Shown here: positions 44,073-53,926 of the stretch, one piece after another | Position numbering within the stretch: position 1 is the stretch's first letter | Layout of the letters: each line of letters begins with the position of its first letter | Source: Tibeticola sediminis | GTDB taxonomy: Bacteria > Pseudomonadota > Gammaproteobacteria > Burkholderiales > Burkholderiaceae_C | DNA: 64,000 nucleotides | Assembly (NCBI RefSeq): GCF_003843835.1 | Contig: NZ_RKQL01000006.1 | Location: 62,001-126,000, forward strand | Reading direction: 5' to 3' | Position numbers and translations under genes: made by a program | Notes under the pieces: generated by a model | What the model was told of the DNA's origin: nothing | What the model saw: only the letters and a program-made list of their open reading frames with translations | Database searches by the model: none

Positions 44073-45578
44073 ATGATGACGAATCGATCCCTGTCCCTTC
44101 GGGACACGCACGGCGCCTGGCGCCGGTGGGTGTCCATGGGTTTGTGCGTGACCGCTGCATGGGCGGCTTGGATTCCGCAGGCGCCCGCGCTGGCCCAGTC
44201 TCCGCAGCAGCAGGCGGTGCGTGTGCTGCCGGACTTCACCGACCTCGTCGAACAGGTCGGGCCCTCGGTGGTCAACATTCGCACCATCGAACGCGTGCGC
44301 GCGCCGCAGGAGGATGTCGAGATCGACCCCGACATGCAGGAATTTTTCCGGCGCTTCTTTGGTGTGCCCATGCCCAACATTCCGCGCCAAGCGCCGCGGC
44401 CCAACAACCGTGCGCCGGAGGAGGAGCGGCCGCGCGGCGTCGGCTCGGGCTTCATTCTTTCGCCGGATGGCTACGTGATGACCAATGCGCATGTCGTCGC
44501 CGATGCCGACGAAGTCATCGTCACGCTCACCGACAAGCGCGAGTTCAAGGCACGCATCGTCGGCGCCGACAAGCGCAGCGATGTGGCGGTGGTCAAGATC
44601 GAGGCCAGCGGCTTGCCTGCGGTCAAGATCGGCGACGTCAGCCGTCTCAAGGTCGGGGAATGGGTGCTGGCCATCGGCTCGCCGTTTGGCCTGGAGAACA
44701 CCGTCACGGCCGGCATCGTCAGCGCCAAGCAGCGGGACACCGGCGACTATCTGCCCTTCATCCAGACCGACGTCGCGATCAACCCCGGCAATTCCGGCGG
44801 GCCGCTGATCAATATGCGCGGCGAGGTGGTGGGCATCAACAGCCAGATCTATTCGCGCTCGGGCGGGTTCATGGGGATCTCCTTCGCGATTCCGATCGAC
44901 GAGGCCATGCGCGTGAGCGATCAGCTGCGCAGCACGGGGCATGTCACGCGCGGGCGCATCGGCGTGCAGATCGACCGCGTGACCAAGGATGTGGCCGAAG
45001 CCGCCGGGCTGGCCAAGCCGCAGGGCGCTTTGGTGCGGGCGGTCGAGCCGGGTTCGCCCGCCGAAAAGGCCGGCATCGAGCCGGGCGACATCATCCTGCG
45101 ATTCGACGGCAAGCCGATCGACAGTGCGAGCGATTTGCCGCGCATCGTTGGCGGCACCAAGCCAGGCACCCGAAGCACGGTGACGGTGTTCCGCCGCGGC
45201 GCGAACAAAGACCTGAGCATCGTGGTGGCCGAACTCGAGCCCGAGAAGCCGGTGGCGAAAAAGGGCGGTGGCAAGCCCGAGAAGCCCAAATCCGCGCTGA
45301 CCGTGGCGCATCTGGGCCTGTCGGTGAGCGACCTCAGCGAAGCGCAGCGGCGCGAGCTCAAGCTCAAAGGCGGCGTGCATGTCGATGCGGCGACCGATGC
45401 GGCCGCGCGTGCGGGCCTACGCGAGGGGGATGTGATCCTGCAGGTCGGCAACATCGAAGTGGCCAACGTGCGCGACTTCGAAGCGGCCTTGGCGCGGCTC
45501 GACCGATCCAAACCCGTCAGCGTGCTCTTCCGCCGCGGCGAGTGGGCGCAGTACGCGCTGATCCGGCCGGGGCGGTAA
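44073..45578 (+). CDS. degP: Do family serine protease, DegP/MucD-like
   Basis: This periplasmic protease-chaperone clears misfolded envelope proteins. The 501-residue protein has a signal peptide (about 1-40, cleaved near ALAQSPQ). The protease domain has His in [10 protein letters not shown] (about 139), Asp in [11 protein letters not shown] (about 169) and Ser in [11 protein letters not shown] (about 240). PDZ1 spans about 275-370 and PDZ2 about 405-495, joined by a Lys/Pro-rich linker. The ATG at 44073 has a GGAGA site; a longer upstream frame is ignored. It closes the sigma-E regulatory genes. Confidence 0.95.
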   Translation: MMTNRSLSLRDTHGAWRRWVSMGLCVTAAWAAWIPQAPALAQSPQQQAVRVLPDFTDLVEQVGPSVVNIRTIERVRAPQEDVEIDPDMQEFFRRFFGVPMPNIPRQAPRPNNRAPEEERPRGVGSGFILSPDGYVMTNAHVVADADEVIVTLTDKREFKARIVGADKRSDVAVVKIEASGLPAVKIGDVSRLKVGEWVLAIGSPFGLENTVTAGIVSAKQRDTGDYLPFIQTDVAINPGNSGGPLINMRGEVVGINSQIYSRSGGFMGISFAIPIDEAMRVSDQLRSTGHVTRGRIGVQIDRVTKDVAEAAGLAKPQGALVRAVEPGSPAEKAGIEPGDIILRFDGKPIDSASDLPRIVGGTKPGTRSTVTVFRRGANKDLSIVVAELEPEKPVAKKGGGKPEKPKSALTVAHLGLSVSDLSEAQRRELKLKGGVHVDAATDAAARAGLREGDVILQVGNIEVANVRDFEAALARLDRSKPVSVLFRRGEWAQYALIRPGR

Positions 45579-45663
45579 AGCCCGTAAAATATCGCACCCG
45601 GGTCGGTACTGGCGCCTGTTGCCCAACGAATTCGGGGTGACGGCGCCGAGTCCGATCACGCAG

Positions 45664-45692
45664 CGCGCCCCGATCGCGGGCGCGTTTTTTTT
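45664..45692 (+). terminator. Strong Rho-independent terminator between degP and lepA
   Basis: CGCGCCC at 45664-45670 pairs with GGGCGCG at 45678-45684 across a seven-base loop, followed by eight Ts. It is the clearest intrinsic terminator in the window. Only 43 bases remain before the lepA ATG, so lepA expression probably depends on read-through or on regulated termination. Confidence 0.85.
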
Positions 45693-45701
45693 GCCCAAGC
45701 C

Positions 45702-45720
45702 GCAGGCCCTGATGGCCTGC
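45702..45720 (+). promoter_or_regulatory. Hairpin directly before lepA start
   Basis: GCAGGCC (45702-45708) and GGCCTGC (45714-45720) form a perfect seven-base stem with a CTGAT loop, ending 15 bases before the lepA ATG. No Shine-Dalgarno sequence is evident between them. It may affect translation start or pair with the upstream terminator as an alternative structure. Confidence 0.45.
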
Positions 45721-45735
45721 CCAACCCCCTCAGCA

Positions 45736-47547
45736 ATGAAACACATCCGAAATTTTTCGATCATTGCGCACATCGACCACGGCAAGTCGACGCTCGCCGA
45801 CCGCCTGATCCAGCGCTGCGGCGGGCTGTCGGACCGTGAAATGAGCGAGCAGGTGCTCGACTCGATGGACATCGAGAAGGAACGCGGCATCACCATCAAG
45901 GCGCAGACCGCCGCGCTGCAGTACAAGGCGCGCGACGGTCAGGTCTACAACCTCAACCTGATCGACACGCCGGGCCACGTCGATTTTTCCTACGAGGTGA
46001 GCCGATCGCTCTCGGCTTGCGAGGGCGCGCTGCTGGTCGTTGACGCGAGCCAGGGTGTCGAGGCGCAGACGGTGGCGAACTGCTACACCGCGCTCGACCT
46101 TGGCGTCGAAGTGATCCCGGTGCTCAACAAAATGGATTTGCCGCAAGCCGATCCCGAACGCGCCAAGGCCGAGATCGAGGACGTGATCGGTATCGACGCG
46201 TCCGAGGCCATCCCGTGCTCGGCCAAGACCGGCATGGGCGTGGACGAGATCCTTGAAGCCATCGTGGCCAAGATTCCGCCGCCGCGGGGCAAGCCCGAGG
46301 CGCCGCTGCGCGCCATGATCATCGACAGCTGGTTCGACAGCTATGTCGGCGTGGTGATGCTGGTGCGTGTGGTCGACGGCCACTTGAGAAAAGGCGAGCG
46401 CATCAAGCTCATGGCCACCGACGCCACGTATGAAGCCAACCAGCTCGGCGTGTTCACGCCGGCCAACCAGCCGCGCGAGTCGCTCGAAGCGGGTGAGGTG
46501 GGCTACATCATCGCGGGCATCAAGGAATTGCAGGCGGCCAAGGTGGGGGACACGGTGACCTCGGTCAAGACCGCCAGCGGCGCCCATTTGACTCCCGCGA
46601 CCGAGCCCTTGCCCGGCTTCAAGGAAATCCAGCCGCAGGTGTTCGCCGGCCTCTACCCGACGGAAGCAAGCGAATACGACGCGCTGCGCGACGCGCTGGA
46701 AAAGCTCAAGCTCAACGACGCCTCGCTGCACTACGAGCCCGAGGTGTCGCAGGCGCTGGGTTTTGGGTTCCGCTGCGGCTTTCTGGGCTTGCTGCACATG
46801 GAGATCGTGCAGGAGCGGCTCGAGCGCGAGTTCGACCAGGACCTCATTACCACCGCGCCGAGTGTGGTCTACCAGGTGGTGAAGTCCGACGGCGAAGTCG
46901 TCATGGTCGAGAACCCCTCGAAGATGCCCGAGCCGGCGCGGATCGCGGAAATCCGCGAGCCCATCGTCACCGTGCATCTCTACATGCCGCAGGAATACGT
47001 GGGGCCGGTGATGACGCTGGCCAACCAGAAACGCGGCGTGCAGATCAACATGGCCTACCATGGCCGCCAGGTGATGCTCACCTACGAAATGCCGCTGGGC
47101 GAGATCGTGCTGGACTTCTTCGACAAGCTCAAATCGGTCAGCCGCGGCTACGCCTCGATGGACTATGAGTTCAAGGAGTACCGGGCGTCGGACGTGGTGA
47201 AGGTCGACATCCTGCTCAACGGCGAGAAGGTCGATGCGCTCTCGATCATCGTGCACCGCACGCAGGCGCAGTTCCGCGGCCGCGCGGTGGTGGCCAAGAT
47301 GCGCGAGATCATCAGCCGCCAGCAGTTCGATGTGGCGATCCAGGCCGCGATCGGCTCGAACATCATTGCGCGCGAAACCATCAAGGCGCTGCGCAAGAAC
47401 GTGCTGGCAAAATGCTACGGCGGTGACATCACCCGCAAACGCAAGCTCCTCGAAAAACAAAAAGCAGGCAAGAAACGCATGAAACAGATCGGCTCGGTCG
47501 AAGTCCCGCAGGAAGCCTTCCTCGCGATCTTGCAGGTGGAAGATTAA
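45736..47547 (+). CDS. lepA: Elongation factor 4 (LepA), back-translocating GTPase
   Basis: This ribosome-binding GTPase acts in translation initiation and stalled elongation. The 603-residue protein has the P-loop in [15 protein letters not shown] (about residue 10-25), the switch region [21 protein letters not shown] and NKMD, followed by EF-G-like domains and the specific C-terminal domain ([20 protein letters not shown]). The ATG at 45736 (MKHIRNFSI) is canonical. It directly abuts lepB, with no gap after its stop, as in most Proteobacteria. Confidence 0.97.
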   Translation: MKHIRNFSIIAHIDHGKSTLADRLIQRCGGLSDREMSEQVLDSMDIEKERGITIKAQTAALQYKARDGQVYNLNLIDTPGHVDFSYEVSRSLSACEGALLVVDASQGVEAQTVANCYTALDLGVEVIPVLNKMDLPQADPERAKAEIEDVIGIDASEAIPCSAKTGMGVDEILEAIVAKIPPPRGKPEAPLRAMIIDSWFDSYVGVVMLVRVVDGHLRKGERIKLMATDATYEANQLGVFTPANQPRESLEAGEVGYIIAGIKELQAAKVGDTVTSVKTASGAHLTPATEPLPGFKEIQPQVFAGLYPTEASEYDALRDALEKLKLNDASLHYEPEVSQALGFGFRCGFLGLLHMEIVQERLEREFDQDLITTAPSVVYQVVKSDGEVVMVENPSKMPEPARIAEIREPIVTVHLYMPQEYVGPVMTLANQKRGVQINMAYHGRQVMLTYEMPLGEIVLDFFDKLKSVSRGYASMDYEFKEYRASDVVKVDILLNGEKVDALSIIVHRTQAQFRGRAVVAKMREIISRQQFDVAIQAAIGSNIIARETIKALRKNVLAKCYGGDITRKRKLLEKQKAGKKRMKQIGSVEVPQEAFLAILQVED

Positions 47548-48516
47548 ATGCCTGTCCTCACTGGCGCGATTCTGGCTGCCTTTGCCGCTTACGCAGGGGC
47601 TTGGTACTTGGGTTGGATCGAAGGGAACTTCGAGCTGCTGCTCTTTGCCGCCTCACTCGTGACGGGGCTCTACTGGGTGGCCGAGCGGTGGCATTTCCTG
47701 CCCGCGCGGCGCGCGGCGGCCGCAAGGCTCGAGCAAGAGGCCGAGGCACGGCGGGCCGAACAGGAGCGCCTGGGGCTGGTGAGCGACGCCTCCGCACCCG
47801 TCGAAGCGGCGCGTGAGCGGCTCTTGATGCAGCCCTGGTGGCTCGATTGGACCGCTGGGCTGTTCCCCGTGATCGTCTCGGTGTTCCTGTTGCGCTCCTT
47901 CGTGGTCGAGCCGTTCAAGATTCCTTCGGGCTCGATGATCCCGACGCTGCTCGTCGGCGACTTGATTCTCGTGAACAAATACACCTATGGCCTGCGGCTG
48001 CCGGTGCTGCGCACGAAGATCACCGAAGGTACGCCACCGCGGCGCGGCGACGTGGTGGTGTTTCGCTACCCGCCCAAACCCAGCGTGGACTACATCAAGC
48101 GGGTCGTGGGCGTGCCGGGCGATGAGGTGGCCTACCTCAACAAGCGGCTGACCATCAACGGTCAGCCTGTGCCCACCCGCGCCTTGCCCGACTTCTTCGA
48201 CGAGGACGCGATGCGCTACTTCCCCCAGTTCGAGGAGACGCTCGACGGCCGCGCGCACCGCTTGCTCAACGACCCGGATCGCCCAGCCATGGTGCTCGGG
48301 GCCAGCGACTTCCGGTTCCGCGACCATTGCCGCTACAGCGTCGAAGGCGTGGTTTGCCGCGTGCCCGAGGGCCACTACTTCATGATGGGCGACAATCGCG
48401 ACAACTCGCTCGACTCCCGCTATTGGGGCTTCGTCCCGGACGCCAACATCGTCGGGCGGGCGTTTTTCATCTGGATGAGCTTCAGCAAGCTCAACCGGAT
48501 CGGATCGTTTCAGTGA
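47548..48516 (+). CDS. lepB: Signal peptidase I
   Basis: This inner-membrane protease releases exported proteins from their signal peptides. The 322-residue protein has N-terminal transmembrane helices (about 4-22 and 30-46), a charged cytoplasmic loop, and another helix near 105-120. The catalytic serine is in FKIPSGSMIPTLLVGD (about residue 127), the general-base lysine in DYIKRVVGVPGD (about 183), and the box GDNRDNSLDSRYWGFV near 279. It starts right after the lepA stop. Confidence 0.96.
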   Translation: MPVLTGAILAAFAAYAGAWYLGWIEGNFELLLFAASLVTGLYWVAERWHFLPARRAAAARLEQEAEARRAEQERLGLVSDASAPVEAARERLLMQPWWLDWTAGLFPVIVSVFLLRSFVVEPFKIPSGSMIPTLLVGDLILVNKYTYGLRLPVLRTKITEGTPPRRGDVVVFRYPPKPSVDYIKRVVGVPGDEVAYLNKRLTINGQPVPTRALPDFFDEDAMRYFPQFEETLDGRAHRLLNDPDRPAMVLGASDFRFRDHCRYSVEGVVCRVPEGHYFMMGDNRDNSLDSRYWGFVPDANIVGRAFFIWMSFSKLNRIGSFQ

Positions 48517-48566
48517 GGCAAGGGCGGATGCAGGCAAGCGCCCATCGAGCATCGGAGGAGCAGACC

Positions 48567-48932
48567 ATGAGGATCACCCGGAGCGGTTTGGGCCGACACC
48601 AGCGCGGCATCACGTTCATCGGCATGTTGTTCGTCGCCGCCGTGGTGGGCAGTGTGATGGTCGTCGGGGCGCAGGTATTCCCGACGGTCGTCGAATATCT
48701 GGCGGTGAAGAAAGCCGTGAAAAAGGCCAGCGAAGGCACGACGGTGGCCGAGGTGCGCAACATCTTCCAACGCGCCACCGAAGTCGATGACATCACCTCG
48801 GTCACGCCCAACGACCTCGACATCACGAAAGAGGGTGACCGGGTCGTGGTGCGCTTTGCCTACAACAAGGAAATCCACCTCGTCGGCCCGGCGTACTTGC
48901 TGCTCAAGTACCGCGGCAGCAGCGCGCCGTGA
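48567..48932 (+). CDS. DUF4845 family membrane protein
   Basis: This 121-residue protein has one N-terminal transmembrane helix (about 13-35, [20 protein letters not shown]), pilin-like in its Gly-Ile-Thr-Phe-Ile-Gly start, and a small periplasmic domain. DUF4845 proteins lie between lepB and rnc in many beta- and gammaproteobacteria. GGAGGAG before 48567 decides the start over an upstream ATG. It overlaps rnc by four bases (GTGA). The function is unknown. Confidence 0.88.
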   Translation: MRITRSGLGRHQRGITFIGMLFVAAVVGSVMVVGAQVFPTVVEYLAVKKAVKKASEGTTVAEVRNIFQRATEVDDITSVTPNDLDITKEGDRVVVRFAYNKEIHLVGPAYLLLKYRGSSAP

Positions 48933-49648
48933 GTGCCCCGGGACACGCGGCGGCGCGCATGGAGGCGGCGCCCTTGGAACTGCTGCAGCAGCGTCTGGCT
49001 TATCGGTTCAAAGATGAGGCCTTGCTGCAGCGCGCGCTGACCCACCGCAGCTTCAGTGCCGACCACAACGAGCGGCTCGAGTTTCTCGGCGACTCCGTGC
49101 TGAACCTGGCGGTTGCCCATCTGGTGTATGAGCGCCTGAGCGGTTTGCCCGAGGGCGATCTCTCGCGCGTGCGGGCGAACCTGGTGCGGCAGGAAACGCT
49201 CGCCGAATTGGCGCGCGGCCTCGATCTGTCGTCGATGTTGCGCTTGGGCGAGGGTGAGCAGCGCTCGGGCGGCAAGCAGCGACCGTCGATCCTGGCCGAC
49301 GCGCTCGAAGCCGTGCTCGGCGCGGTTTACCTGGACGCGGGGTTCGATGCGGCCAACGCCTTGGTGCGTCGGCTGTTTCGGCACGTGGACATTCGCCCTG
49401 AAATGAAAGCGGCGGCGCGAGACCCCAAGACCGGTTTGCAGGAGTGGCTGCAGGCGCGTCGCATGGCTTTGCCGCTGTACCGCGTGCTGGCGACGTATGG
49501 CGCCGCACACCAACAAACCTTCGAAGTCGAGTGTCAGGTCGCGGCGCTCAAGCGCAGCGCCACCGGCACCGGCCCCTCGCGTCGGGCGGCCGAACAAGCG
49601 GCCGCGGCAGCGATGCTGGTCCAACTCGAGAACCACCCCCCGCGATGA
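48929..49648 (+). CDS. rnc: Ribonuclease III
   Basis: This double-strand-specific endonuclease matures rRNA and controls some mRNAs. The 239-residue protein has the catalytic signature [17 protein letters not shown] (about residue 48-64), a second acidic site in [15 protein letters not shown], and a C-terminal dsRNA-binding domain ([14 protein letters not shown] to the end). GTG at 48929 overlaps the DUF4845 stop; an ATG ten codons later is an alternative. It overlaps era by four bases. Confidence 0.96.
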   Translation: MSAPGHAAARMEAAPLELLQQRLAYRFKDEALLQRALTHRSFSADHNERLEFLGDSVLNLAVAHLVYERLSGLPEGDLSRVRANLVRQETLAELARGLDLSSMLRLGEGEQRSGGKQRPSILADALEAVLGAVYLDAGFDAANALVRRLFRHVDIRPEMKAAARDPKTGLQEWLQARRMALPLYRVLATYGAAHQQTFEVECQVAALKRSATGTGPSRRAAEQAAAAAMLVQLENHPPR

Positions 49649-50688
49649 ACACCGAGCCCTTGATTCCCGATGCCGACCCGGCGTCCACCAAGGCGGCCGC
49701 GGCCAGCGTGACCCCGGGCGGCGGTTCCGTGTCACCGGTCGAGGCGTCGGCCTCCGAGGCGATCGCTGCCACGCCGCAGCAGCCGGAGGCGGGTGGGCAG
49801 CGCTGTGGGCTGATTGCGATCGTGGGCAAGCCCAACGTCGGTAAATCCACGCTGCTCAATGCGCTGGTGGGGCAAAAAATCAGCATCACCTCGCGCAAGG
49901 CGCAGACCACGCGCCATCGCATCACCGGTATCCGCACCCGGGGCGCGACGCAGTTCGTGTTCGTGGACACGCCGGGCTTTCAGACGCGGCATCACACGGC
50001 GCTCAACAAGTCGCTCAACAAGACGGTTTTGGGTGCGGTCGACGACGTGGACCTCGTGCTCTTCGTCGTCGAGGCCGGCAGCTTCACCTTGGCCGACGCG
50101 CAGGTGCTTGCCTTGCTCAAACCCGGCATTCCGGTCGTTCTGGTGGCGAATAAGCTCGACTCCGTGCACCGGCGCGCCACGCTCGCGCCTTGGCTCAAGT
50201 CGATGCAGGAGCGGCATCCGTTTGCGGAATTCATGCCGATGTCGGCAAAAAACCCCAAGGATGTCGAGCGGCTGCTGCAGGTCTGTGAGCGCTATCTGCC
50301 CGAGCAGCCCTGGTGGTACGGCGAGGACGAACTGACCGACCGCAGCGAGCGTTTTCTGGCCGGCGAGATCGTGCGCGAGAAGCTCTTTCGCCTGACCGGC
50401 GACGAACTGCCCTACACCTCGGCGGTGCTCGTCGAGCGCTTCGAAGAGGAGCCCGGGCGCACCCATCAGCGATTGGTGCGCATCGCTGCGACGATCGTGG
50501 TCGAGCGCGAGGGGCACAAGGCGATGGTCATCGGCGAAAAAGGCGAGCGCTTGAAGCGCATCGGCACCGAGGCGCGGCAGGAGCTCGAGCGGCTGTTCGA
50601 CGCCAAGGTGTTCCTCGAGTTGTGGGTCAAGGTGCGTTCCGGCTGGGCCGACGACGAGGCGCGGGTGCGCTCCTTTGGCTACGAGTGA
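49645..50688 (+). CDS. era: GTPase Era
   Basis: This GTPase binds 16S rRNA and is needed for 30S assembly. The 347-residue protein has the P-loop [16 protein letters not shown] near residue 58, DTPGF, NKLDS, and a C-terminal KH domain ([19 protein letters not shown]). It carries an N-terminal extension of about 50 residues, rich in Ser, Ala, Pro and Glu, that E. coli Era (301 residues) lacks. The ATG overlaps rnc by four bases and precedes recO by 27 bases. Confidence 0.96.
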   Translation: MNTEPLIPDADPASTKAAAASVTPGGGSVSPVEASASEAIAATPQQPEAGGQRCGLIAIVGKPNVGKSTLLNALVGQKISITSRKAQTTRHRITGIRTRGATQFVFVDTPGFQTRHHTALNKSLNKTVLGAVDDVDLVLFVVEAGSFTLADAQVLALLKPGIPVVLVANKLDSVHRRATLAPWLKSMQERHPFAEFMPMSAKNPKDVERLLQVCERYLPEQPWWYGEDELTDRSERFLAGEIVREKLFRLTGDELPYTSAVLVERFEEEPGRTHQRLVRIAATIVVEREGHKAMVIGEKGERLKRIGTEARQELERLFDAKVFLELWVKVRSGWADDEARVRSFGYE

Positions 50689-50715
50689 GGTTCGCCTCGG
50701 GGGTCGCTGCCGCCG

Positions 50716-51459
50716 ATGAAACGCATCGCCGACGAGCCCGGCTACGTGCTGCACCGCTATGACTGGAGCGAGTCGAGCCTGATTCTCGAGGTCTTTACCC
50801 GCCATCAGGGTCGGGTGGCGCTGGTGGCCAAGGGGGCCAAGCGCCCCAGTTCCAATTTCCGCCCGGTGTTGCTGCCGCTGCAACCCCTGCGGCTGAGCTT
50901 TGGGGGTGACGCGGAGATTCGCACCCTGAAGGCGGCCGAATGGGTGGGCGGCCATGTCATGCCCACGGGGGACGCGCTGCTTGCGGGCTACTACCTCAAT
51001 GAGCTGCTGCTGCGCCTGCTCGCCCGCGATGATCCCCATCCGGGCCTGTTCGACGCCTACGCGGCCACGGTGCGCGCGCTGGCCGAGCCGCGGGTCGACA
51101 GTGACCCCGCAGCCTTGCGGGCCTTCGAGCTTTTGCTGCTGCGCGAGATCGGGCTGTTGCCGCAGCTCGACCTGCAGACGCTCACGCTCGAGCCGCTGCA
51201 CGAGGGAAGCCTGTATTGCCTCGTGCCGGAGGGCGGCATCCGGGTCGCGCACGACGACGACACGGCCGCGCTCGAGGCACGGCACTGGCGGGCGCTGCAG
51301 GCCGCGCTGGACACCGATCCGCCCTATCCGGCGCTGCTGCAGGTCTGCGCTTCGATGCCTGCGGCGCTGCGCGCGCAGTTGCGGCGGCTGCTGACCTACC
51401 ATTGCGGGGTGGGCACGCTGCGCACGCGGCAGATGCTCATCGACCTCCAAGCCCTCTGA
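50716..51459 (+). CDS. recO: DNA repair protein RecO
   Basis: RecO loads RecA at gaps together with RecR. The 247-residue protein has an N-terminal OB fold ([33 protein letters not shown]) and a helical C-terminal part ending [17 protein letters not shown]. It lies between era and pdxJ, the usual place. Only one cysteine-histidine pair is seen near the end rather than a four-cysteine zinc site, as is common in proteobacterial RecO. Confidence 0.93.
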   Translation: MKRIADEPGYVLHRYDWSESSLILEVFTRHQGRVALVAKGAKRPSSNFRPVLLPLQPLRLSFGGDAEIRTLKAAEWVGGHVMPTGDALLAGYYLNELLLRLLARDDPHPGLFDAYAATVRALAEPRVDSDPAALRAFELLLLREIGLLPQLDLQTLTLEPLHEGSLYCLVPEGGIRVAHDDDTAALEARHWRALQAALDTDPPYPALLQVCASMPAALRAQLRRLLTYHCGVGTLRTRQMLIDLQAL

Positions 51460-51505
51460 CCCTTTCCGCTGCGCTCCCTTTCCGCTGCGTTCCTTCGAGT
51501 CCCAC

Positions 51506-52252
51506 ATGAAACACACGGCCCTTTCCGTCAACCTCAACAAGGTCGCCTTGGTGCGCAACACGCGTCATCTGGGCATACCGAGCGTCACGCGCGCGGCCAC
51601 GCTGTGTCTGACGGCGGGCGCGCACGGCATCACGGTTCACCCGCGGCCCGACGAGCGGCACATCCGTGCCCACGATGTGTACGAACTCGCCGAGCTGCTG
51701 CAGGACTGGCCGGGCCGCGAATACAACATCGAGGGCAATCCGTTTCACAACCTCATGGACTTCATCCGCGCGGTGCGGCCACACCAAGCGACCTTCGTCC
51801 CGGACGCGCAGGGCCAGTTCACGAGCGACCACGGCTGGACTTTCCCCGACGACGCCGAGCGCCTGCGGCCGCTGATCCATGAGTGCCAGACGCTGGGCGT
51901 GCGGGTGAGCCTGTTCATGGACCCCGTGCCCGAGCAGATGGCGGCTGCCCGTGCGGTGGGCGCCGATCGCATCGAGCTCTATACAGAGCCCTACGCCGCC
52001 GCCTATGGTCACGCGAGTGAAACCGAGCAGCTCGAGCGCTATCGGGCTGCGGCGCTGGCGGCGCTGGACGCGGGACTCGAGGTCAACGCGGGCCACGACC
52101 TCAATCGCGACAACCTCACCGACTTCCTGCGCCAGGTGCCTGGCGTGCGCGAGGTCTCGATCGGCCACGCGCTCATCAGCGATGCGCTCGAGCTCGGTTA
52201 TGACGCCACGGTGCGCGCCTATCTCGATTGCATCGCCCGCGCGGCCGCATGA
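51506..52252 (+). CDS. pdxJ: Pyridoxine 5'-phosphate synthase
   Basis: This enzyme closes the ring of vitamin B6 from aminoacetone phosphate and deoxyxylulose phosphate. The 248-residue TIM barrel has [14 protein letters not shown] at the start, [17 protein letters not shown] near residue 45, EYNIEGNPF, and [12 protein letters not shown] near residue 195. It lies 46 bases after recO and 10 before acpS, as in other Proteobacteria. Confidence 0.96.
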   Translation: MKHTALSVNLNKVALVRNTRHLGIPSVTRAATLCLTAGAHGITVHPRPDERHIRAHDVYELAELLQDWPGREYNIEGNPFHNLMDFIRAVRPHQATFVPDAQGQFTSDHGWTFPDDAERLRPLIHECQTLGVRVSLFMDPVPEQMAAARAVGADRIELYTEPYAAAYGHASETEQLERYRAAALAALDAGLEVNAGHDLNRDNLTDFLRQVPGVREVSIGHALISDALELGYDATVRAYLDCIARAAA

Positions 52253-52262
52253 TGGGCCGAGG

Positions 52263-52706
52263 ATGATTTACGGCATCGGAACCGATTTGTGCGATGTGCG
52301 GCGCATCGCTGCGGCGCTGTCGCGGCACGGGGAGCGTTTTGCCGAGCGCATCCTCGCCGAAGGCGAATTGGCGACCTGGCGCCAGCGCAGCGCGCGTTGG
52401 CCGGAACGCGGCACGCGTTTTCTCGCCACGCGCTTTGCCGCCAAGGAGGCTTTCAGCAAGGCCATCGGGCTCGGGCTGCGCTCCCCGATGCGCTGGCGCG
52501 ACTGCGAAGTGGGCCGCCTGCCCAGCGGTCAGCCCACGGTGGTGCTGCACGGCGCCTTGGCGCAGTGGTGCGCCGCGCGCGGCCTGGTGGCGCACCTGAG
52601 CGTGAGCGACGAAGGGGACATGGCCTGTGCTTATTGTGTCGTCGAGCTGAGGCCAGGCACTTTGGCCCCGCGCATGCGCTCGGCCGAGCCGTCGCCGGAT
52701 TTTTAG
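52263..52706 (+). CDS. acpS: Holo-[acyl-carrier-protein] synthase
   Basis: This enzyme attaches phosphopantetheine from CoA to apo-ACP. The 147-residue protein has the two signature blocks [19 protein letters not shown] and [17 protein letters not shown], with the metal-binding Asp and Glu. The last 15 residues extend past the usual end. It follows pdxJ by ten bases. Its substrate AcpP is encoded at 39176. Confidence 0.95.
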   Translation: MIYGIGTDLCDVRRIAAALSRHGERFAERILAEGELATWRQRSARWPERGTRFLATRFAAKEAFSKAIGLGLRSPMRWRDCEVGRLPSGQPTVVLHGALAQWCAARGLVAHLSVSDEGDMACAYCVVELRPGTLAPRMRSAEPSPDF

Positions 52707-52772
52707 CCATTTCTGCTGCATTGCCGGCGTGAAATGGACGTTTATTGCTATCAAAAAGAAAGTGTACAGATC

Positions 52773-53876
52773 ATGGATTTTGGCGCACCCATCAGCATCG
52801 ACATCGCCGGGACGGCTCTGACCGAGGACGACCGGCGGCGTCTGGCGCATCCGCTCACGGGCGGCTTGATTTTGTTCGCGCGCAACTGGCAAAGCCGCGA
52901 CCAGCTGACCGAACTGTGCGCTTCGATCAAGGACGTGCGCGAGGATTTGTTGATCTGCGTGGACCATGAAGGCGGCCGTGTGCAGCGTTTTCGCGAGGAT
53001 GGCTTCACGCATCTGCCGCCGATGCGCGTCTTCGGCGAGATGTGGTTGGATGACGGCAAGGGGCCGGTCGGGGCGGGTGCTTTGCGCGCGCAAGACGCGG
53101 CCAGCGCGGCGGGCTATGTGCTCGGCGCCGAACTGCGCGCCTGTGGGGTCGACCTGAGCTTTGCGCCCGTGCTCGACCTCGATTGGCCGGACGGGCGCAC
53201 CGGCGCCTCGCGCAGCAGCGTCATTGGCGACCGCGCCTTTCACAGCGACGCGCGCGTCGTGACGCTGCTGGCCAAGAGCCTCATGCATGGCCTGCTGCGC
53301 GCGGGCATGCAGCACTGCGGCAAGCACTTTCCGGGGCATGGTTATGTGCGGGCGGATTCGCATGTGGACATTCCGGTCGATCCGCGCGGGCTGCGCACCC
53401 TGCTGGCTGCCGACGCGGCGCCCTACGGTTGGCTGTCGAGCACGCTGGCGGCGGTGATGCCCGCGCATGTGATTTATCCGAAGGTCGATGCGCGGCCCGC
53501 GGGCTTTTCGCGGGTGTGGCTCGAGGACATCTTGCGCGCGCGCCTGGGCTTCACCGGCGCGGTATTCAGCGACGACCTGTCGATGGCGGGCGCGCGCATG
53601 CTCGATGGCCGAGCGGTGAGCCACACCGAGGCGGCGCTGGCGGCACTCGAGGCGGGCTGCGACCTGGTGCTGCTGTGCAACCAGTCGCTCGAGGGCGGCG
53701 CGCCGATCGACGCCTTGCTCGATGGCCTCTCGGAAGCGGTGGTGCGCGGCCGTTGGTCGCCGCGCGGCGCGAGTGAAGCGCGCCGCCGCTCGCTGCTGCC
53801 CGCTGCGCCGGCTCTGGAGTGGGATGAACTGATGCGCAGCGAGGCCTACCAGCACGCGCTCGAGCGGTTGCCGTAG
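52773..53876 (+). CDS. nagZ: Beta-N-acetylhexosaminidase
   Basis: This cytoplasmic enzyme removes GlcNAc from anhydro-muropeptides in cell-wall recycling and can influence AmpC induction. The 367-residue GH3 protein has SIDIAGTALTEDDRRRLAHP, VDHEGGRVQRFREDGF, the family block CGKHFPGHGYVRADSH (about residue 182), and the nucleophile aspartate in FSDDLSMAGARM. ATG at 52773 fits the family start. An ATG at 52734 would add 13 residues, read partly through an AT-rich TTGCTAT patch at 52745-52751. Confidence 0.94.
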   Translation: MDFGAPISIDIAGTALTEDDRRRLAHPLTGGLILFARNWQSRDQLTELCASIKDVREDLLICVDHEGGRVQRFREDGFTHLPPMRVFGEMWLDDGKGPVGAGALRAQDAASAAGYVLGAELRACGVDLSFAPVLDLDWPDGRTGASRSSVIGDRAFHSDARVVTLLAKSLMHGLLRAGMQHCGKHFPGHGYVRADSHVDIPVDPRGLRTLLAADAAPYGWLSSTLAAVMPAHVIYPKVDARPAGFSRVWLEDILRARLGFTGAVFSDDLSMAGARMLDGRAVSHTEAALAALEAGCDLVLLCNQSLEGGAPIDALLDGLSEAVVRGRWSPRGASEARRRSLLPAAPALEWDELMRSEAYQHALERLP

Positions 53877-53926
53877 ATCTTCGGCAACCCGGAATAGGCC
53901 CTTTGCGGGGCCGATTCGCCGTTGTC

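Noticed and set aside
45730-47460. 576-codon reverse-strand frame opposite lepA
   Set aside because: It mirrors lepA codons, and the product has no recognisable domain.
53890-53915. GGCCC/GGGCC hairpin between nagZ and lysS as a terminator
   Set aside because: The stem is short and lacks a T-run. A transcription end is likely by position, but this structure does not prove it.
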